Shown one piece after another: positions 15,453 to 24,039 of a stretch of 26,953 bases of DNA. The position numbers and the translations under genes were made by a program. The notes beneath the pieces were generated by a model. The model did no database searches. It had not been told where the DNA came from and was given only the letters and a program-made list of their open reading frames with translations. Where the stretch lies: contig JACIWD010000036.1 in assembly GCA_014361165.1 (NCBI GenBank), forward strand, positions 1 to 26,953, in the 5' to 3' direction. Every line of letters begins with the position of its first letter. The first letter of the stretch is position 1. The DNA comes from Candidatus Mnemosynella bozhongmuii (GTDB lineage Archaea > Halobacteriota > Archaeoglobi > Mnemosynellales > Mnemosynellaceae).

Positions 15453-16212
15453 GTTCAATGCACTTTTCAACAATCCTCTCTTCCGCTCCGGGAAAGCTTC
15501 TGAAATTTGGAGTTGCATTTACCTCAAGGAAGTGGGGTTCTGAACCAAGTATGAGGTCAACCGCGGAGAATATGCACCCAACTGAGCTGGAGGCTCTGAT
15601 TGACAGCTCCAGAATCTCTTCATCAAGCTCAGCACTTTCTGCTCTCGCTCCGAGCGAGATATTCGCTCTCCATTCTCCCTCCCTCGGAACTTTCCTCACG
15701 GCACCGAAGATCTCATCTCCTATGACGAAAACCCTGTATTCCTCTCCTCTGATAAACTCCTGAACCATGCTGAAATCTTTTATGAACTCTCCTCTCATCC
15801 TCAGCTCAACTCCAATGCCCTGATATCCGAAAACCGGCTTTTTCACAGCATCAAAATGAAGAAGAATCTCCCTTCCAAGAATCGTCCTCGGAAATGGAAT
15901 TCCCTCTTTCAGAAATCTGAAATATGTGAGGAACTTGTTTCCCGCTGTATTTATGGCTTCCGGTGGATTGAAAACCGGAAGATGTTCGGAGAGGAGAAAG
16001 AGCATATCCATTCTGAATGCTCTCTCCTCAAGACTCTCTCCGCCGAGATCCCTGACGAGCAGAAGATTTACATCGGGAATTTCGAGGCCATGTGAAGAAT
16101 CAAATCTCAGAGAGTCTGGATGAACCGGAACAGCTTCTCCAAACCTTTCAGAGGCTTTGAGAAGTCTCTCGAATCCGTATTCACCTCTGTATCCGATAAC
16201 CCCTATTCTCAT
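15445..16212 (-). CDS. RimK-type ATP-grasp ligase (MptN/CofF-like glutamate ligase)
   Basis: A 255-residue ATP-grasp enzyme that should join an amino acid to a carboxylate through an acyl phosphate. Motifs in order: a short Rossmann-like N terminus (MRIGVIGYRGEYGFERLLKA), NTAGNKFLTYFRFLKEGIPF (ATP-grasp entry), VKKPVFGYQGIGV, the adenine-binding QEFIRGEEYRVFVIGDE, and the metal-binding FLEVNATPNF. In archaea that use tetrahydromethanopterin and F420, relatives include MptN and CofF, which add glutamates to these cofactors; this fits an Archaeoglobales host but is not proven. ATG 16212 lies about 28 bases after a CTTTAAAG box, so the transcript is nearly leaderless. Confidence 0.8.
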   Translation of the reverse strand: MRIGVIGYRGEYGFERLLKASERFGEAVPVHPDSLRFDSSHGLEIPDVNLLLVRDLGGESLEERAFRMDMLFLLSEHLPVFNPPEAINTAGNKFLTYFRFLKEGIPFPRTILGREILLHFDAVKKPVFGYQGIGVELRMRGEFIKDFSMVQEFIRGEEYRVFVIGDEIFGAVRKVPREGEWRANISLGARAESAELDEEILELSIRASSSVGCIFSAVDLILGSEPHFLEVNATPNFRSFPGAEERIVEKCIELI

Positions 16213-16233
16213 GAATTTCCGATCTCTTCAGAA

Positions 16234-16241
16234 CTTTAAAG
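16234..16241. promoter_or_regulatory. Palindromic TATA element shared by the ATP-grasp gene and ilvD
   Basis: CTTTAAAG is a perfect 8-bp palindrome in a 63-base divergent spacer. On the minus strand it lies about 28 bases before ATG 16212 of the ATP-grasp gene; on the plus strand it would start transcription near 16262, 14 bases before ATG 16276 of ilvD, with AAAGGATGA as ribosome-binding site. No other TATA-like sequence is present. Confidence 0.5.
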
Positions 16242-16275
16242 ATTTTCCCGGGGGAGACCAAAAGGATGAAATAGA

Positions 16276-17949
16276 ATGGAAGTGATGGCAGAAATCATGA
16301 AAAGTGATGTTGTGAAGAAGGGAATTGAGAGAGCGCCTCACAGGAGTTTGATGTATGCAACCGGAATGACAGAGGAGGACATGGATAAACCAATCATAGG
16401 AATTGCAAATTCATGGAATGAGATCGTTCCCGGGCACATGCATCTTGATAAAATCGCATATTACGTGAAACTCGGAGTTGCCGAGGCAGGAGGAGTTCCA
16501 AAGGAGTTCAACACAATTGCGATATGCGATGGCATCGCGATGGGTCATGAGGGGATGAAAGCTCCTCTGATCTCAAGAGAGGTCATAGCTGACTCCATCG
16601 AGCTCATGGCCCTCGCCCATCAGTTTGATGCTCTCGTTTTCATAGCCTCATGCGACAAGATCGTTCCTGCGATGCTCATGGCTTCAGCAAGACTGAACAT
16701 TCCCTCAATCTTCGTCACCGGAGGGGCGATGGAGCCCGGAGTTATTGATCACAGAACTGTTGATCTCGAAACAGTCTTCTCCGCGGTTCCAAAAGCTTCT
16801 TCCGGAGAGATCAGCAGAGAGGAGCTCAGAGAGCTTGAAATGAGAGCATGTCCAACATGCGGAAGCTGTGCCGGAATGTTCACAGCAAACACGATGTCAT
16901 GTTTGACAGAAGCTCTCGGAATGTCACTTCCATACACGGGAGCCTCTCTTGCAACGGATTCGCTGAAGCTGAGAATAGCAAAAGAGGCTGGAAAAAGGGC
17001 TGTCGAGCTTGTTAAGGAGAACCTGCTTCCGAGAGATATAATGACGAGAGAGGCATTTGAAAATGCAATAATGGTTGACATGGCAATAGGTGGTTCAACA
17101 AACACTGTTCTTCACCTTCCCGCGATTGCAAGAGAGGCTGAAATTGAGCTCGAGCTTGATGTCTTTGATGAGCTCTCAAGAAAAATTCCGCATCTCTCAA
17201 ATCTCTCGCCCTCGGGACCCTACAAGGTCAGAGACCTTCATCTAGCTGGAGGAATTCCGGCTGTGATGAAGAGACTGAAGCCATTCCTCCATCTCGAAGC
17301 CAAGACTGTGAGCGGAAAGAGAGTGAAAGAGATCATAGAAGAGGCAAAGATCATCGATTCAGATGTCATCAGACCGCTCGAAAATCCTGTTCACAGAGAG
17401 GGAGGCATAGCAATTCTCAGAGGAAATCTTGCTCCTGATGGAGCAGTCGTCAAGGCATCAGCAGTCTCAGAGAACATGCTCGTTCATGAAGGAGAGGCTA
17501 AAGTCTTCGACAGCGAGGAGGATGCGATGGAAGCGGTGATGAAGGGAAGAATAGAGGAGGGAGATGTCATAGTTATTCGCTATGAGGGACCAAAGGGAGG
17601 ACCGGGGATGAGGGAGATGCTGAGCGTGACCTCTGCAATTGTGGGAGCAGGATATCAGAGAGTTGCCCTCATAACAGACGGTCGATTCTCGGGAGCAACA
17701 AGAGGTCCATGCATAGGCCATGTCTCTCCGGAAGCAGCTGAAGGAGGTCCGATTGCTCTGGTGAGAGATGGAGATCTCATAAAAATTGACATTCCAAAGA
17801 GACTTCTTCACGTTGAGATCAGCGAGGAGGAGATGGAGGAGAGAAGGAGAGAATGGAGGCCTGTTGAGAAAGAGCTGAGAAGAGGGGTTCTCAAAAGATA
17901 CCGGATGCTTGCCCTTTCAGCGTCAAAGGGAGCGGGATATGAATTCTGA
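16276..17949 (+). CDS. ilvD: Dihydroxy-acid dehydratase
   Basis: IlvD dehydrates 2,3-dihydroxy acids to 2-keto acids in valine, leucine and isoleucine synthesis. The 557-residue protein begins with the typical [20 protein letters not shown] and has the three Fe-S cysteine motifs [23 protein letters not shown] and [16 protein letters not shown], plus [17 protein letters not shown] and the C-terminal [20 protein letters not shown]. It is complete. ATG 16276 is used (AAAGGATGA upstream); ATG 16297 ([10 protein letters not shown]) is an alternative close to the family norm. A perfect 101-bp tract at 16640-16740 also occurs in the IlvD-like pseudogene at 4497-5218. Confidence 0.96.
   Translation: MEVMAEIMKSDVVKKGIERAPHRSLMYATGMTEEDMDKPIIGIANSWNEIVPGHMHLDKIAYYVKLGVAEAGGVPKEFNTIAICDGIAMGHEGMKAPLISREVIADSIELMALAHQFDALVFIASCDKIVPAMLMASARLNIPSIFVTGGAMEPGVIDHRTVDLETVFSAVPKASSGEISREELRELEMRACPTCGSCAGMFTANTMSCLTEALGMSLPYTGASLATDSLKLRIAKEAGKRAVELVKENLLPRDIMTREAFENAIMVDMAIGGSTNTVLHLPAIAREAEIELELDVFDELSRKIPHLSNLSPSGPYKVRDLHLAGGIPAVMKRLKPFLHLEAKTVSGKRVKEIIEEAKIIDSDVIRPLENPVHREGGIAILRGNLAPDGAVVKASAVSENMLVHEGEAKVFDSEEDAMEAVMKGRIEEGDVIVIRYEGPKGGPGMREMLSVTSAIVGAGYQRVALITDGRFSGATRGPCIGHVSPEAAEGGPIALVRDGDLIKIDIPKRLLHVEISEEEMEERRREWRPVEKELRRGVLKRYRMLALSASKGAGYEF
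16640..16740 (+). repeat. 101-bp perfect repeat, copy 2 (in intact ilvD)
   Basis: Identical to the reverse complement of 4767-4867. It covers the second cluster-cysteine motif of ilvD, a strongly conserved part of the protein, but synonymous positions are also identical, which selection on protein alone does not explain. Confidence 0.95.
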
Positions 17950-18008
17950 AAAATGGAAAAATTAATAATTTAGAATTTTGAATGAAGAGGTAAGGATGAG
18001 GTGATGAA

Positions 18009-18833
18009 ATGAAACTTGCAATGCTGGAAAAGAACGGAAAAGAAGGGCTGTATCTGATAAAGGATGAGAAAGCCATTGATCTGAGCGATTATGCCTCGGA
18101 TCTTGTGGAGTTTTTCATGAAAAAAGAGGAGATTGAGGATGAAGTTAAGAAGCTCGGTGGTGGAGAGCCTCTGAGTGAATTCAGATTTCTTCCTCCGGTT
18201 AAAAGACCGAGCAAGATAATATGTCTCGGTCTGAACTACAGAGATCATGCTGAAGAGACGGGGGCAGAGATTCCAAAGAATCCTCTTCTGTTTGCGAAGA
18301 CTCCGAACACGCTGATAGGACACGAGGATAACATCGTTTATCCCGAAATCGTGAAACAGCTCGACTATGAGGCTGAGCTTGCATTCGTAATTGCGAAGAA
18401 GGCGAAGAAGGTTAAGAAAGAGGATGCGCTTGACTATGTTGGCGGATACACGATAATGAATGATGTCTCTGCAAGAGACCTCCAGTTCGGAGATGGACAG
18501 TGGTTCAGAGGGAAGTCTCTGGACACCTTCGCACCTCTTGGTCCATGGGTCGTCACACCCGATGAAATAGGAGACCCGCAGAATCTGGAGATCTCCCTCA
18601 GATTGAACGGGGAGGTGATGCAGCATTCAAACACGAGGAATCTGATTTTCGGAATTGCTGACATCATCGAGTTCATCACACAGGGAATAACGCTTGAACC
18701 CGGAGATGTCATCTCAACCGGAACACCCGGAGGAGTCGGATTTGCGAGAGATCCTCCGAGACTCCTGCAGAAAGGAGATGTTGTGGAGGTTGAAATAGAG
18801 AAGATAGGAGTTCTAAGAAACAAGGTCGTCTAA
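18009..18833 (+). CDS. Fumarylacetoacetate hydrolase (FAH) family protein
   Basis: A 274-residue protein with the FAH fold. Motifs: a short N-terminal domain ending in LPPVKRPSKIICLGLNY, then RDHAEE, KTPNTLIGHEDNI, the metal-binding DYEAELAFVI, GYTIMNDVSARDLQ, KSLDTFAPLGPW and the terminal STGTPGGVGFAR. Characterised members hydrolyse or decarboxylate 2-keto acids, for example acylpyruvases and oxaloacetate decarboxylases; the archaeal substrate is unknown. GGTGATGA precedes the ATG and an AT-rich sequence (AAAATTAATAATTTAG) upstream could be its promoter. It overlaps the opposing nitrilase-family gene by 21 bases. Confidence 0.9.
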   Translation: MKLAMLEKNGKEGLYLIKDEKAIDLSDYASDLVEFFMKKEEIEDEVKKLGGGEPLSEFRFLPPVKRPSKIICLGLNYRDHAEETGAEIPKNPLLFAKTPNTLIGHEDNIVYPEIVKQLDYEAELAFVIAKKAKKVKKEDALDYVGGYTIMNDVSARDLQFGDGQWFRGKSLDTFAPLGPWVVTPDEIGDPQNLEISLRLNGEVMQHSNTRNLIFGIADIIEFITQGITLEPGDVISTGTPGGVGFARDPPRLLQKGDVVEVEIEKIGVLRNKVV

Positions 18834-19571
18834 AACCGGGAGTTTTTTCCTCACCTCTCCAACTTTTTCAACATTTATCTCACAGCAGAGAATTCCTTCC
18901 GATTTCCCGAGTATTCCCTCGGGCTCTCCCCACGGATCTATGACCATGCTGTTTCCTCCAAGGGACTGATCCGGAGAGACCGCATTGCACGCGGCTATGA
19001 AGACCTGATTTTCTATTGCTCTTGCTCTGAGAAGAGTTTTCCAGTGCTCTATTCTCGATTCAGGCCATTCTGCAGGGATGACAATTATTTCTGCTCCGAG
19101 TTTCACGAGCTCTCTCATCAGCTCGGGAAATCTTATGTCATAGCATATGACAGTGCCCCATCTCAAACCGAGAAAATCGAAGACTCCGAGAAAAGAGCCG
19201 GGTGTGAAGATTCTGTGCTCGTTGAGAAGCGGTATCAGATGAATCTTTCTGTAAATTCCAACGAGACCTTCAGGAGAGTAAACCCTGCACTCGTTGTAAA
19301 GATTTCCATTCTCAAGAGACGGGAGAGTTCCGCCAAATATGAAGCAGGAATGTGAGGACGCAAATGCTTTAAGAAGCTCATCTGCAGAATTTGTATAAAT
19401 CCAGGCCTCTTTCAGATCATCACAGTATCCTGTTATCCAGAGCTCTGGAAGAACAATGACATCTGGAGAGAGTTTTGATGCCTCTTCAAGCATCTCAGCA
19501 GCCTTTTTCAAATTGGCATCAGGATTTCTGCTGTCAACACTCATCTGAATTAGGGAGATTCTGAGCTTCAT
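18813..19571 (-). CDS. Nitrilase-superfamily carbon-nitrogen hydrolase (omega-amidase-like)
   Basis: A 252-residue amidase. The Glu-Lys-Cys catalytic triad is visible in VLPELWITGY, YRKIHLIPLL and GTVICYDIRFPEL. The closest well-studied relatives are omega-amidases (Nit2 type), which release ammonia from 2-oxo-amides such as alpha-ketoglutaramate, but beta-ureidopropionase-type functions are possible. It follows a minus-strand TATA-like CTTTTAGAA by about 27 bases, suggesting a leaderless start. The 3' end overlaps the FAH gene. Confidence 0.87.
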   Translation of the reverse strand: MKLRISLIQMSVDSRNPDANLKKAAEMLEEASKLSPDVIVLPELWITGYCDDLKEAWIYTNSADELLKAFASSHSCFIFGGTLPSLENGNLYNECRVYSPEGLVGIYRKIHLIPLLNEHRIFTPGSFLGVFDFLGLRWGTVICYDIRFPELMRELVKLGAEIIVIPAEWPESRIEHWKTLLRARAIENQVFIAACNAVSPDQSLGGNSMVIDPWGEPEGILGKSEGILCCEINVEKVGEVRKKLPVLDDLVS

Positions 19572-19660
19572 GCCATGAAATTGCCCGGAGTTTCTAAAAG
19601 CTTTCCCATTAAATTAAATCAGTTAAATTTATCTATTTCCTTAAGCAAACCAAATAAACA
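19572..19660. promoter_or_regulatory. Divergent promoter region for the nitrilase-like gene and moaA
   Basis: The plus-strand AGTTAAATTTATC (19621-19633) lies about 30-35 bases before ATG 19661 of moaA, and there is no Shine-Dalgarno, so moaA may be leaderless or nearly so. The minus-strand CTTTTAGAA faces the nitrilase-like gene. Confidence 0.5.
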
Positions 19661-20569
19661 ATGCTTCTCGATCTTTATGGGAGACCGATTACAAATCTCA
19701 GGATTTCTGTGACTCAGAGGTGCAACCTGAGGTGCATTTACTGCCATCACGAAGGTCAGAATGGTCAGTTTGATGAAGAAATCGACAGAGAAGATATTCT
19801 GAAGGTTGTGAAAGTAGCAGGAGAATTCGGGGTCAGAAAGCTTAAGATAACCGGTGGAGAGCCGCTTCTGAGAGAAGATCTTCCGGATATCGTGAATGAG
19901 ATTGAGGGTATGAGAGAGATTTCGATAACAACAAACGGAGTTCTTCTTTCCGATCTTGCCGAGGAGCTCAAGGAATGCGGAGTCACGAGGGTGAATGTGA
20001 GTCTGGACTCGCTCAGAGAGGAGCGATACATGAAGGTAACTGGTGCGAAAAAAGGGATTTTTGAGAGAGTGGTTGAGGGAATTGAGCTTGCGCATGAACT
20101 TGATCTGACTCCCGTGAAGATAAACACGGTTCTTCTCAGAGGTATAAATGAGGATGAAATTCAGGATTTGATAAACTTCGTAAGCGGAAAGAAGATGATT
20201 CTTCAGCTAATCGAACTTATAGGAGATGATGCACTGAGAGGGGACATTCTCAGAGTCGAGAAGGTTCTTCGTGAGAGAGCAAAAGGTGTTGTCTTCAGGA
20301 AAATGCACAACAGACCGAAGTATTTTTTGAATGGAGCTGAAATAGAGGTCGTGAAGCCTGTGAGAAATCCTGAATTCTGCATGCACTGCACGAGAATGAG
20401 AGTCACGAGTGACGGAAAGCTGAAGCCGTGTCTGCTGAGAGATGACAATCTCGTTTCGATAAGGGGATGCACAGAGGAGGAGATCAGAAAAAGGTTTAAA
20501 CTCGCGGTTGGTTTGAGAGTTCCCTATTATGGTGATTTTCATGAAGGTAATAACTGTTGCAGGTTATAA
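19661..20569 (+). CDS. moaA: GTP 3',8-cyclase (molybdenum cofactor biosynthesis protein A)
   Basis: This radical SAM enzyme starts molybdopterin synthesis by cyclising GTP to 3',8-cyclo-H2GTP. The N-terminal SAM cluster is CNLRCIYC, followed by KITGGEPLLR and TTNGVLL; the C-terminal cluster uses CMHCTRMRVTSDGKLKPC. The protein is 302 residues. The bacterial C-terminal Gly-Gly is absent; after AVGLRVPYYG the protein carries an extra tail DFHEGNNCCRL that overlaps the start of the MobB-MoaE gene by 29 bases. It is the first gene of a three-gene overlapping set. Confidence 0.95.
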   Translation: MLLDLYGRPITNLRISVTQRCNLRCIYCHHEGQNGQFDEEIDREDILKVVKVAGEFGVRKLKITGGEPLLREDLPDIVNEIEGMREISITTNGVLLSDLAEELKECGVTRVNVSLDSLREERYMKVTGAKKGIFERVVEGIELAHELDLTPVKINTVLLRGINEDEIQDLINFVSGKKMILQLIELIGDDALRGDILRVEKVLRERAKGVVFRKMHNRPKYFLNGAEIEVVKPVRNPEFCMHCTRMRVTSDGKLKPCLLRDDNLVSIRGCTEEEIRKRFKLAVGLRVPYYGDFHEGNNCCRL

Positions 20570-21314
20570 AAACACGGGAAAGACATCACTGGTTGAGGAG
20601 CTCGTCAGAGAGCTTGGGAAGAGGGGAAGAGTCGGAACAATAAAGCACATGCATCATGAGGAGGACAGAGGGGATACTGCAAGGCACATGAAGGCTGGAG
20701 CTGATGCAGTTATAGGAATTTCTTCGGAAAGCTCAAGACTGATGATGAAAGAGCTGAGCCTTCGCGAGGCTCTGGATATTCTCGCAGATCTCGGAATGGA
20801 CTATGCGATCATTGAGGGTTTCAAGACCTCAGAGCTTCCGAAAGTTCTGCTCGGGGATGCTGAAGCAAATGCAGTAGTGGGGAAGGATCTCAGTGCGGAG
20901 GAGATACTTCAGAGACTTGATGAGTTTCCGGAATGGGAGACCGTAAAATCTCTGATCAGAAAGGTTAAGAGTTCTCCAAAAATTGGGGATGTCGGTGCAA
21001 TAGGTTGTTTCATAGGAGTTGTCAGGGAAGAAGGGGTTGTTAAAGCTCTGGAAATAGAGAAATACGGAGGAGTTGCGGAGAGAATCATGAGGGAGATAGA
21101 GGAAGAGGTGAAAAAGGAATTTGGAGTCATAGAGGTGAGGATGCACCACAATTCAGGAAGACTTGTGGGTGGAGAGGACATAGTGTATATTGTTGTTGCG
21201 GCATCTCACAGGAAGGAGATGTTTGAGGCTCTGAGAGAAGCGGTTGAGAGAATGAAGCAGAGAGTTCCGGTATGGAAGAAAGAGATCAGAATTGACGGAG
21301 AGAGATGGGTATGA
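20541..21314 (+). CDS. MobB-MoaE fusion: molybdopterin-guanine dinucleotide GTPase plus molybdopterin synthase large subunit
   Basis: The 257-residue protein joins two cofactor steps. Residues 1 to about 120 are MobB-like, with P-loop GYKNTGKTSL, TIKHMHHEE and DYAIIEGFK. From about residue 150 it is MoaE: GAIGCFIGVVRE (first strand), HHNSGRLVGGEDIVYIVVAA and the active-site lysine region RVPVWKKEIRIDGERWV. MoaE needs a MoaD with a C-terminal Gly-Gly thiocarboxylate; the small protein at 3254-3451 is the only candidate in this window. ATG 20541 is chosen because GGTGAT precedes it by five bases and MKVITVAGYKNTGK is the normal MobB start; ATG 20529 would add four residues. Confidence 0.93.
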   Translation: MKVITVAGYKNTGKTSLVEELVRELGKRGRVGTIKHMHHEEDRGDTARHMKAGADAVIGISSESSRLMMKELSLREALDILADLGMDYAIIEGFKTSELPKVLLGDAEANAVVGKDLSAEEILQRLDEFPEWETVKSLIRKVKSSPKIGDVGAIGCFIGVVREEGVVKALEIEKYGGVAERIMREIEEEVKKEFGVIEVRMHHNSGRLVGGEDIVYIVVAASHRKEMFEALREAVERMKQRVPVWKKEIRIDGERWV

Positions 21315-23089
21315 AGAAGATGACAAAAATAGTGTGCACAGTAGGGCCCGCTTCGGAGAGAGTCGAGACTCTTGTTGAGATGATGAGAGCTGGAATGGAT
21401 GTTGCCAGACTGAACTTCTCTCACGGAACTCACGAGTATCACGAGATGCTGATGGAGAACATAAGAAGAGCCTCGGAAATTTGTGGAAAACCTGTTCCAA
21501 TCATTCAGGACCTTCAGGGACCGAGAATAAGGACGGGAAAGCTGAAAAATAAAAAAATCTTTCTCAGAGAAGGTGATGTGATAACGGTTACCTCGAAGGA
21601 TGTTCCCGGAGATGAGAGCAGAATCTCAATTCTCTATCCAGGACTCGAAAAGGAGCTCAGGCCGGGAGACTCAATTTTCATTGCAGACGGAATTATCGAG
21701 CTCAGGGTTGTTGAGGTCTCTGAGGATGGGCTCAGGGCAAAGGTGATAAGGGGTGGAGAGCTCGGAGAAAACAAGGGAGTGAATCTTCCCGGTGTGAATA
21801 TAGGTGTCTCCTCGATAACAGAAAAGGATGTTGAGGATCTGAAGTTTGGAATTGAGAGAGAGGTGGATTTCATAGCTCTCTCATTTGTTCGCTCAGCCTC
21901 AGACATCCTCGAGCTCAAGAAGATTCTCGAAGATGAGGGTGCTGACATTCCAATAATAGCGAAGATTGAAAAGAGGGAAGCAGTTGAGAGAATCGATGAA
22001 ATTATTGAGGTCTCATACGGGGTGATGATTGCAAGAGGAGATCTTGCTGTGGAGACCTCTCCCGAGAGAGTTCCGGTCATCCAGAAGGAGATAATTCACA
22101 GATGCAATCTCGCCGGAAAACCCGTGATAACTGCCACCCAGATGCTTGAGTCAATGACCTCAAACCCGAGACCCACGAGAGCCGAGGCAAGCGATGTTGC
22201 CAACGCTGTGTTCGATGGTTCGGATGCTCTCATGCTCTCCGCCGAGACAGCAAGCGGAAGATTTCCGGTTGAGAGCGTAAGAATGATGAGCAGAATTGCC
22301 AAGAATGTTGAGAGATCTCTACTCTACATAGCAAGAATGAAGGCGAGAGAAATCTCACCGGAGCACAGCATAACAGATGCCATAGCCCATTCAGCGGTTG
22401 ACGCCGGAGAATGCCTCGGTGCATCTGCGCTGATAATAGCAACCCAGAGCGGATATACTGCTCTGAGGGCTTCAAGATACAGACCACTAATCCCGATAAT
22501 TGCGGTTACACCATCTGAAAGAGTTTTCAGAATTCTGAACCTGAGCTGGGGAATCATACCTCTCCTCACAGAGGTCGCAAAGAGTCACGAGGAGTTCATG
22601 GAGAGAGCAATCGAGCTCTCGGTTAAAAACGGGCTCGTGAAGAGAGGAGAGATAGCTGTTGTTACTGCGGGAACCCTTCCGGGAATTCCCGGTGGAACAA
22701 ATATGCTGAGAATTCAGATAATTGCGGAGGAGATTCTCAGAGGCATCGGAATCGGAGGAGGGGTTGTTAAGGGTGTCGCAAGATTTTACAGGCCCGATAT
22801 GTCTTCGAGCGGGGAGATACTCCTTCTTAGAAGAGGAGAGGAGGTCCCCCTTGAGATTCTGAAAAGAGCTTCAGGAGTCATCACAGAGGATAGCATCACA
22901 TCCTTCACATCCATAACATGCAGAGAACTTGGAATTCCGGCGATAGCGGGAGTTCAGAGTGTTGAAAAAATCGAGGATGGCTCTTTTGTAACAATGGACG
23001 TGATGAGAGGGATAGTGTACAGGGGGGATGTCAGAATTCCGGAATATCCCGGATTTATTAAACCCTTTCAGCGTCTCAGAACTCTCTGA
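21311..23089 (+). CDS. pyk: Pyruvate kinase with C-terminal phosphohistidine-like domain
   Basis: Pyruvate kinase transfers phosphate from PEP to ADP. The catalytic part is complete: TKIVCTVGPAS, LNFSHGTHEYH, IIAKIEKREAVERI, VMIARGDLAVE and TATQMLESMTSNPRPTRAEA. After about residue 470 comes an extra domain related to the PEP-synthase swivelling domain (GGVVKGVARF..., ending ELGIPAIAGV...GIVYRGD), as in Bacillus-type enzymes. The usual TSHA motif around the phosphorylatable histidine reads SFTSITCRELGIP, so that histidine is absent. ATG 21311 has GGAGAG upstream; ATG 21305 and 21320 are alternatives. It overlaps the MobB-MoaE stop by 4 bases and the opposing htpX by 22. Confidence 0.94.
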   Translation: MKKMTKIVCTVGPASERVETLVEMMRAGMDVARLNFSHGTHEYHEMLMENIRRASEICGKPVPIIQDLQGPRIRTGKLKNKKIFLREGDVITVTSKDVPGDESRISILYPGLEKELRPGDSIFIADGIIELRVVEVSEDGLRAKVIRGGELGENKGVNLPGVNIGVSSITEKDVEDLKFGIEREVDFIALSFVRSASDILELKKILEDEGADIPIIAKIEKREAVERIDEIIEVSYGVMIARGDLAVETSPERVPVIQKEIIHRCNLAGKPVITATQMLESMTSNPRPTRAEASDVANAVFDGSDALMLSAETASGRFPVESVRMMSRIAKNVERSLLYIARMKAREISPEHSITDAIAHSAVDAGECLGASALIIATQSGYTALRASRYRPLIPIIAVTPSERVFRILNLSWGIIPLLTEVAKSHEEFMERAIELSVKNGLVKRGEIAVVTAGTLPGIPGGTNMLRIQIIAEEILRGIGIGGGVVKGVARFYRPDMSSSGEILLLRRGEEVPLEILKRASGVITEDSITSFTSITCRELGIPAIAGVQSVEKIEDGSFVTMDVMRGIVYRGDVRIPEYPGFIKPFQRLRTL

Positions 23090-23955
23090 AGCTCTCTGAG
23101 CCTCTCTATTCTCTTCTCAATCGGCGGGTGTGTTGCAAAGAGACTGAGGATGCTCTCTCTCGAAATGGCGGGAACTATGAAGAATGCGTTTGCGCCCTCA
23201 ACTTTTCTGATCTCATCCTCTGGAACTCTGCTCATTCTTCCGCTTATCTTGAGAAGTGCCGATATCAGTGCCTCCGGATTTCCCGTTATTACTGCACTTC
23301 CTCTATCAGCTGCGAACTCCCTTATTCTTGAGAGAGCTCTTATCAGAAGGAAGCTTATGAACCAGACAACCGCTGAGACGACCCAGAGCACAAGGATTGC
23401 AGCTCCGTTTCTCTCCCTCTGAGAGCCGCCGAACATTCCATAGAAGAATGCCGAGCGCATCACAAACCAGGCGAGCATCGAAATAAAGCTCGCGATTGTT
23501 AGAACGAGAACATCTCTGTTCCTTATATGCGAAATCTCGTGAGCGAGAACTGCTTCAAGCTCCTCTCTGTTCAGCGTTGACAGGAGTCCTTCTGTAACGG
23601 CAACAACCGAGTTGCTGAGATTTCTTCCAGTTGCAAGAGCATTTGGAACGGGAGACGGAATTAGAGCAACTCTCGGTTTGGGGATTCCTGCCTCTCTCGA
23701 GAGCTTTGAAACGATTGAGTGAAGCTCTGGAGCCTCTCTCTCGCTCAGGATCTTTGCTCCGAGAGACATCAGAACCAGCCTGTCGGAGAAGTAATACTGG
23801 GAGAAGAGCAGAATCGCTGCGATGACTGCGAGGAAGCTGACATCGAAGCCAATGTAATAGAGGATGCTCAGGAAGGCAAGATAGAGGATTGCGAGCCCTC
23901 CTGCAGTGAGCATCATTCTTAGAGTTAATTCAGGGTCCCTGAAATTCGCCTTCAT
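23068..23955 (-). CDS. htpX: HtpX-like membrane zinc metalloprotease (M48)
   Basis: HtpX degrades damaged membrane proteins. The 295-residue protein has two N-terminal membrane helices (about 12-35 and 38-53), the zinc site HEISH at 139-143, two more helices (about 150-175 and 187-205) and the third ligand glutamate in REFAADRGSA (about 213). The C terminus has the family SLFATHPPIEKRIERLREL. The catalytic domain faces the cytoplasm in homologues. The gene has its own divergent promoter with the RlmE gene and overlaps pyk at the 3' end. Confidence 0.94.
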   Translation of the reverse strand: MKANFRDPELTLRMMLTAGGLAILYLAFLSILYYIGFDVSFLAVIAAILLFSQYYFSDRLVLMSLGAKILSEREAPELHSIVSKLSREAGIPKPRVALIPSPVPNALATGRNLSNSVVAVTEGLLSTLNREELEAVLAHEISHIRNRDVLVLTIASFISMLAWFVMRSAFFYGMFGGSQRERNGAAILVLWVVSAVVWFISFLLIRALSRIREFAADRGSAVITGNPEALISALLKISGRMSRVPEDEIRKVEGANAFFIVPAISRESILSLFATHPPIEKRIERLRELQRVLRR

Positions 23956-24039
23956 ACACTATCCATCTCGATGAGAAGGGTATTAAAACATTTTCAAAAG
24001 CGAAACAATAAATGTGAGAAGGAGAAATAGTCTTTCAGG
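23956..24039. promoter_or_regulatory. Divergent promoter region for htpX and the RlmE gene
   Basis: Minus-strand GTTTTAATAC (about 23988-23997) lies some 35-40 bases before ATG of htpX. Plus-strand CAATAAATG (24006-24014) lies about 27-34 bases before ATG 24040. A GGAGAAA lies between the latter and the start, further away than a normal Shine-Dalgarno. Confidence 0.4.
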
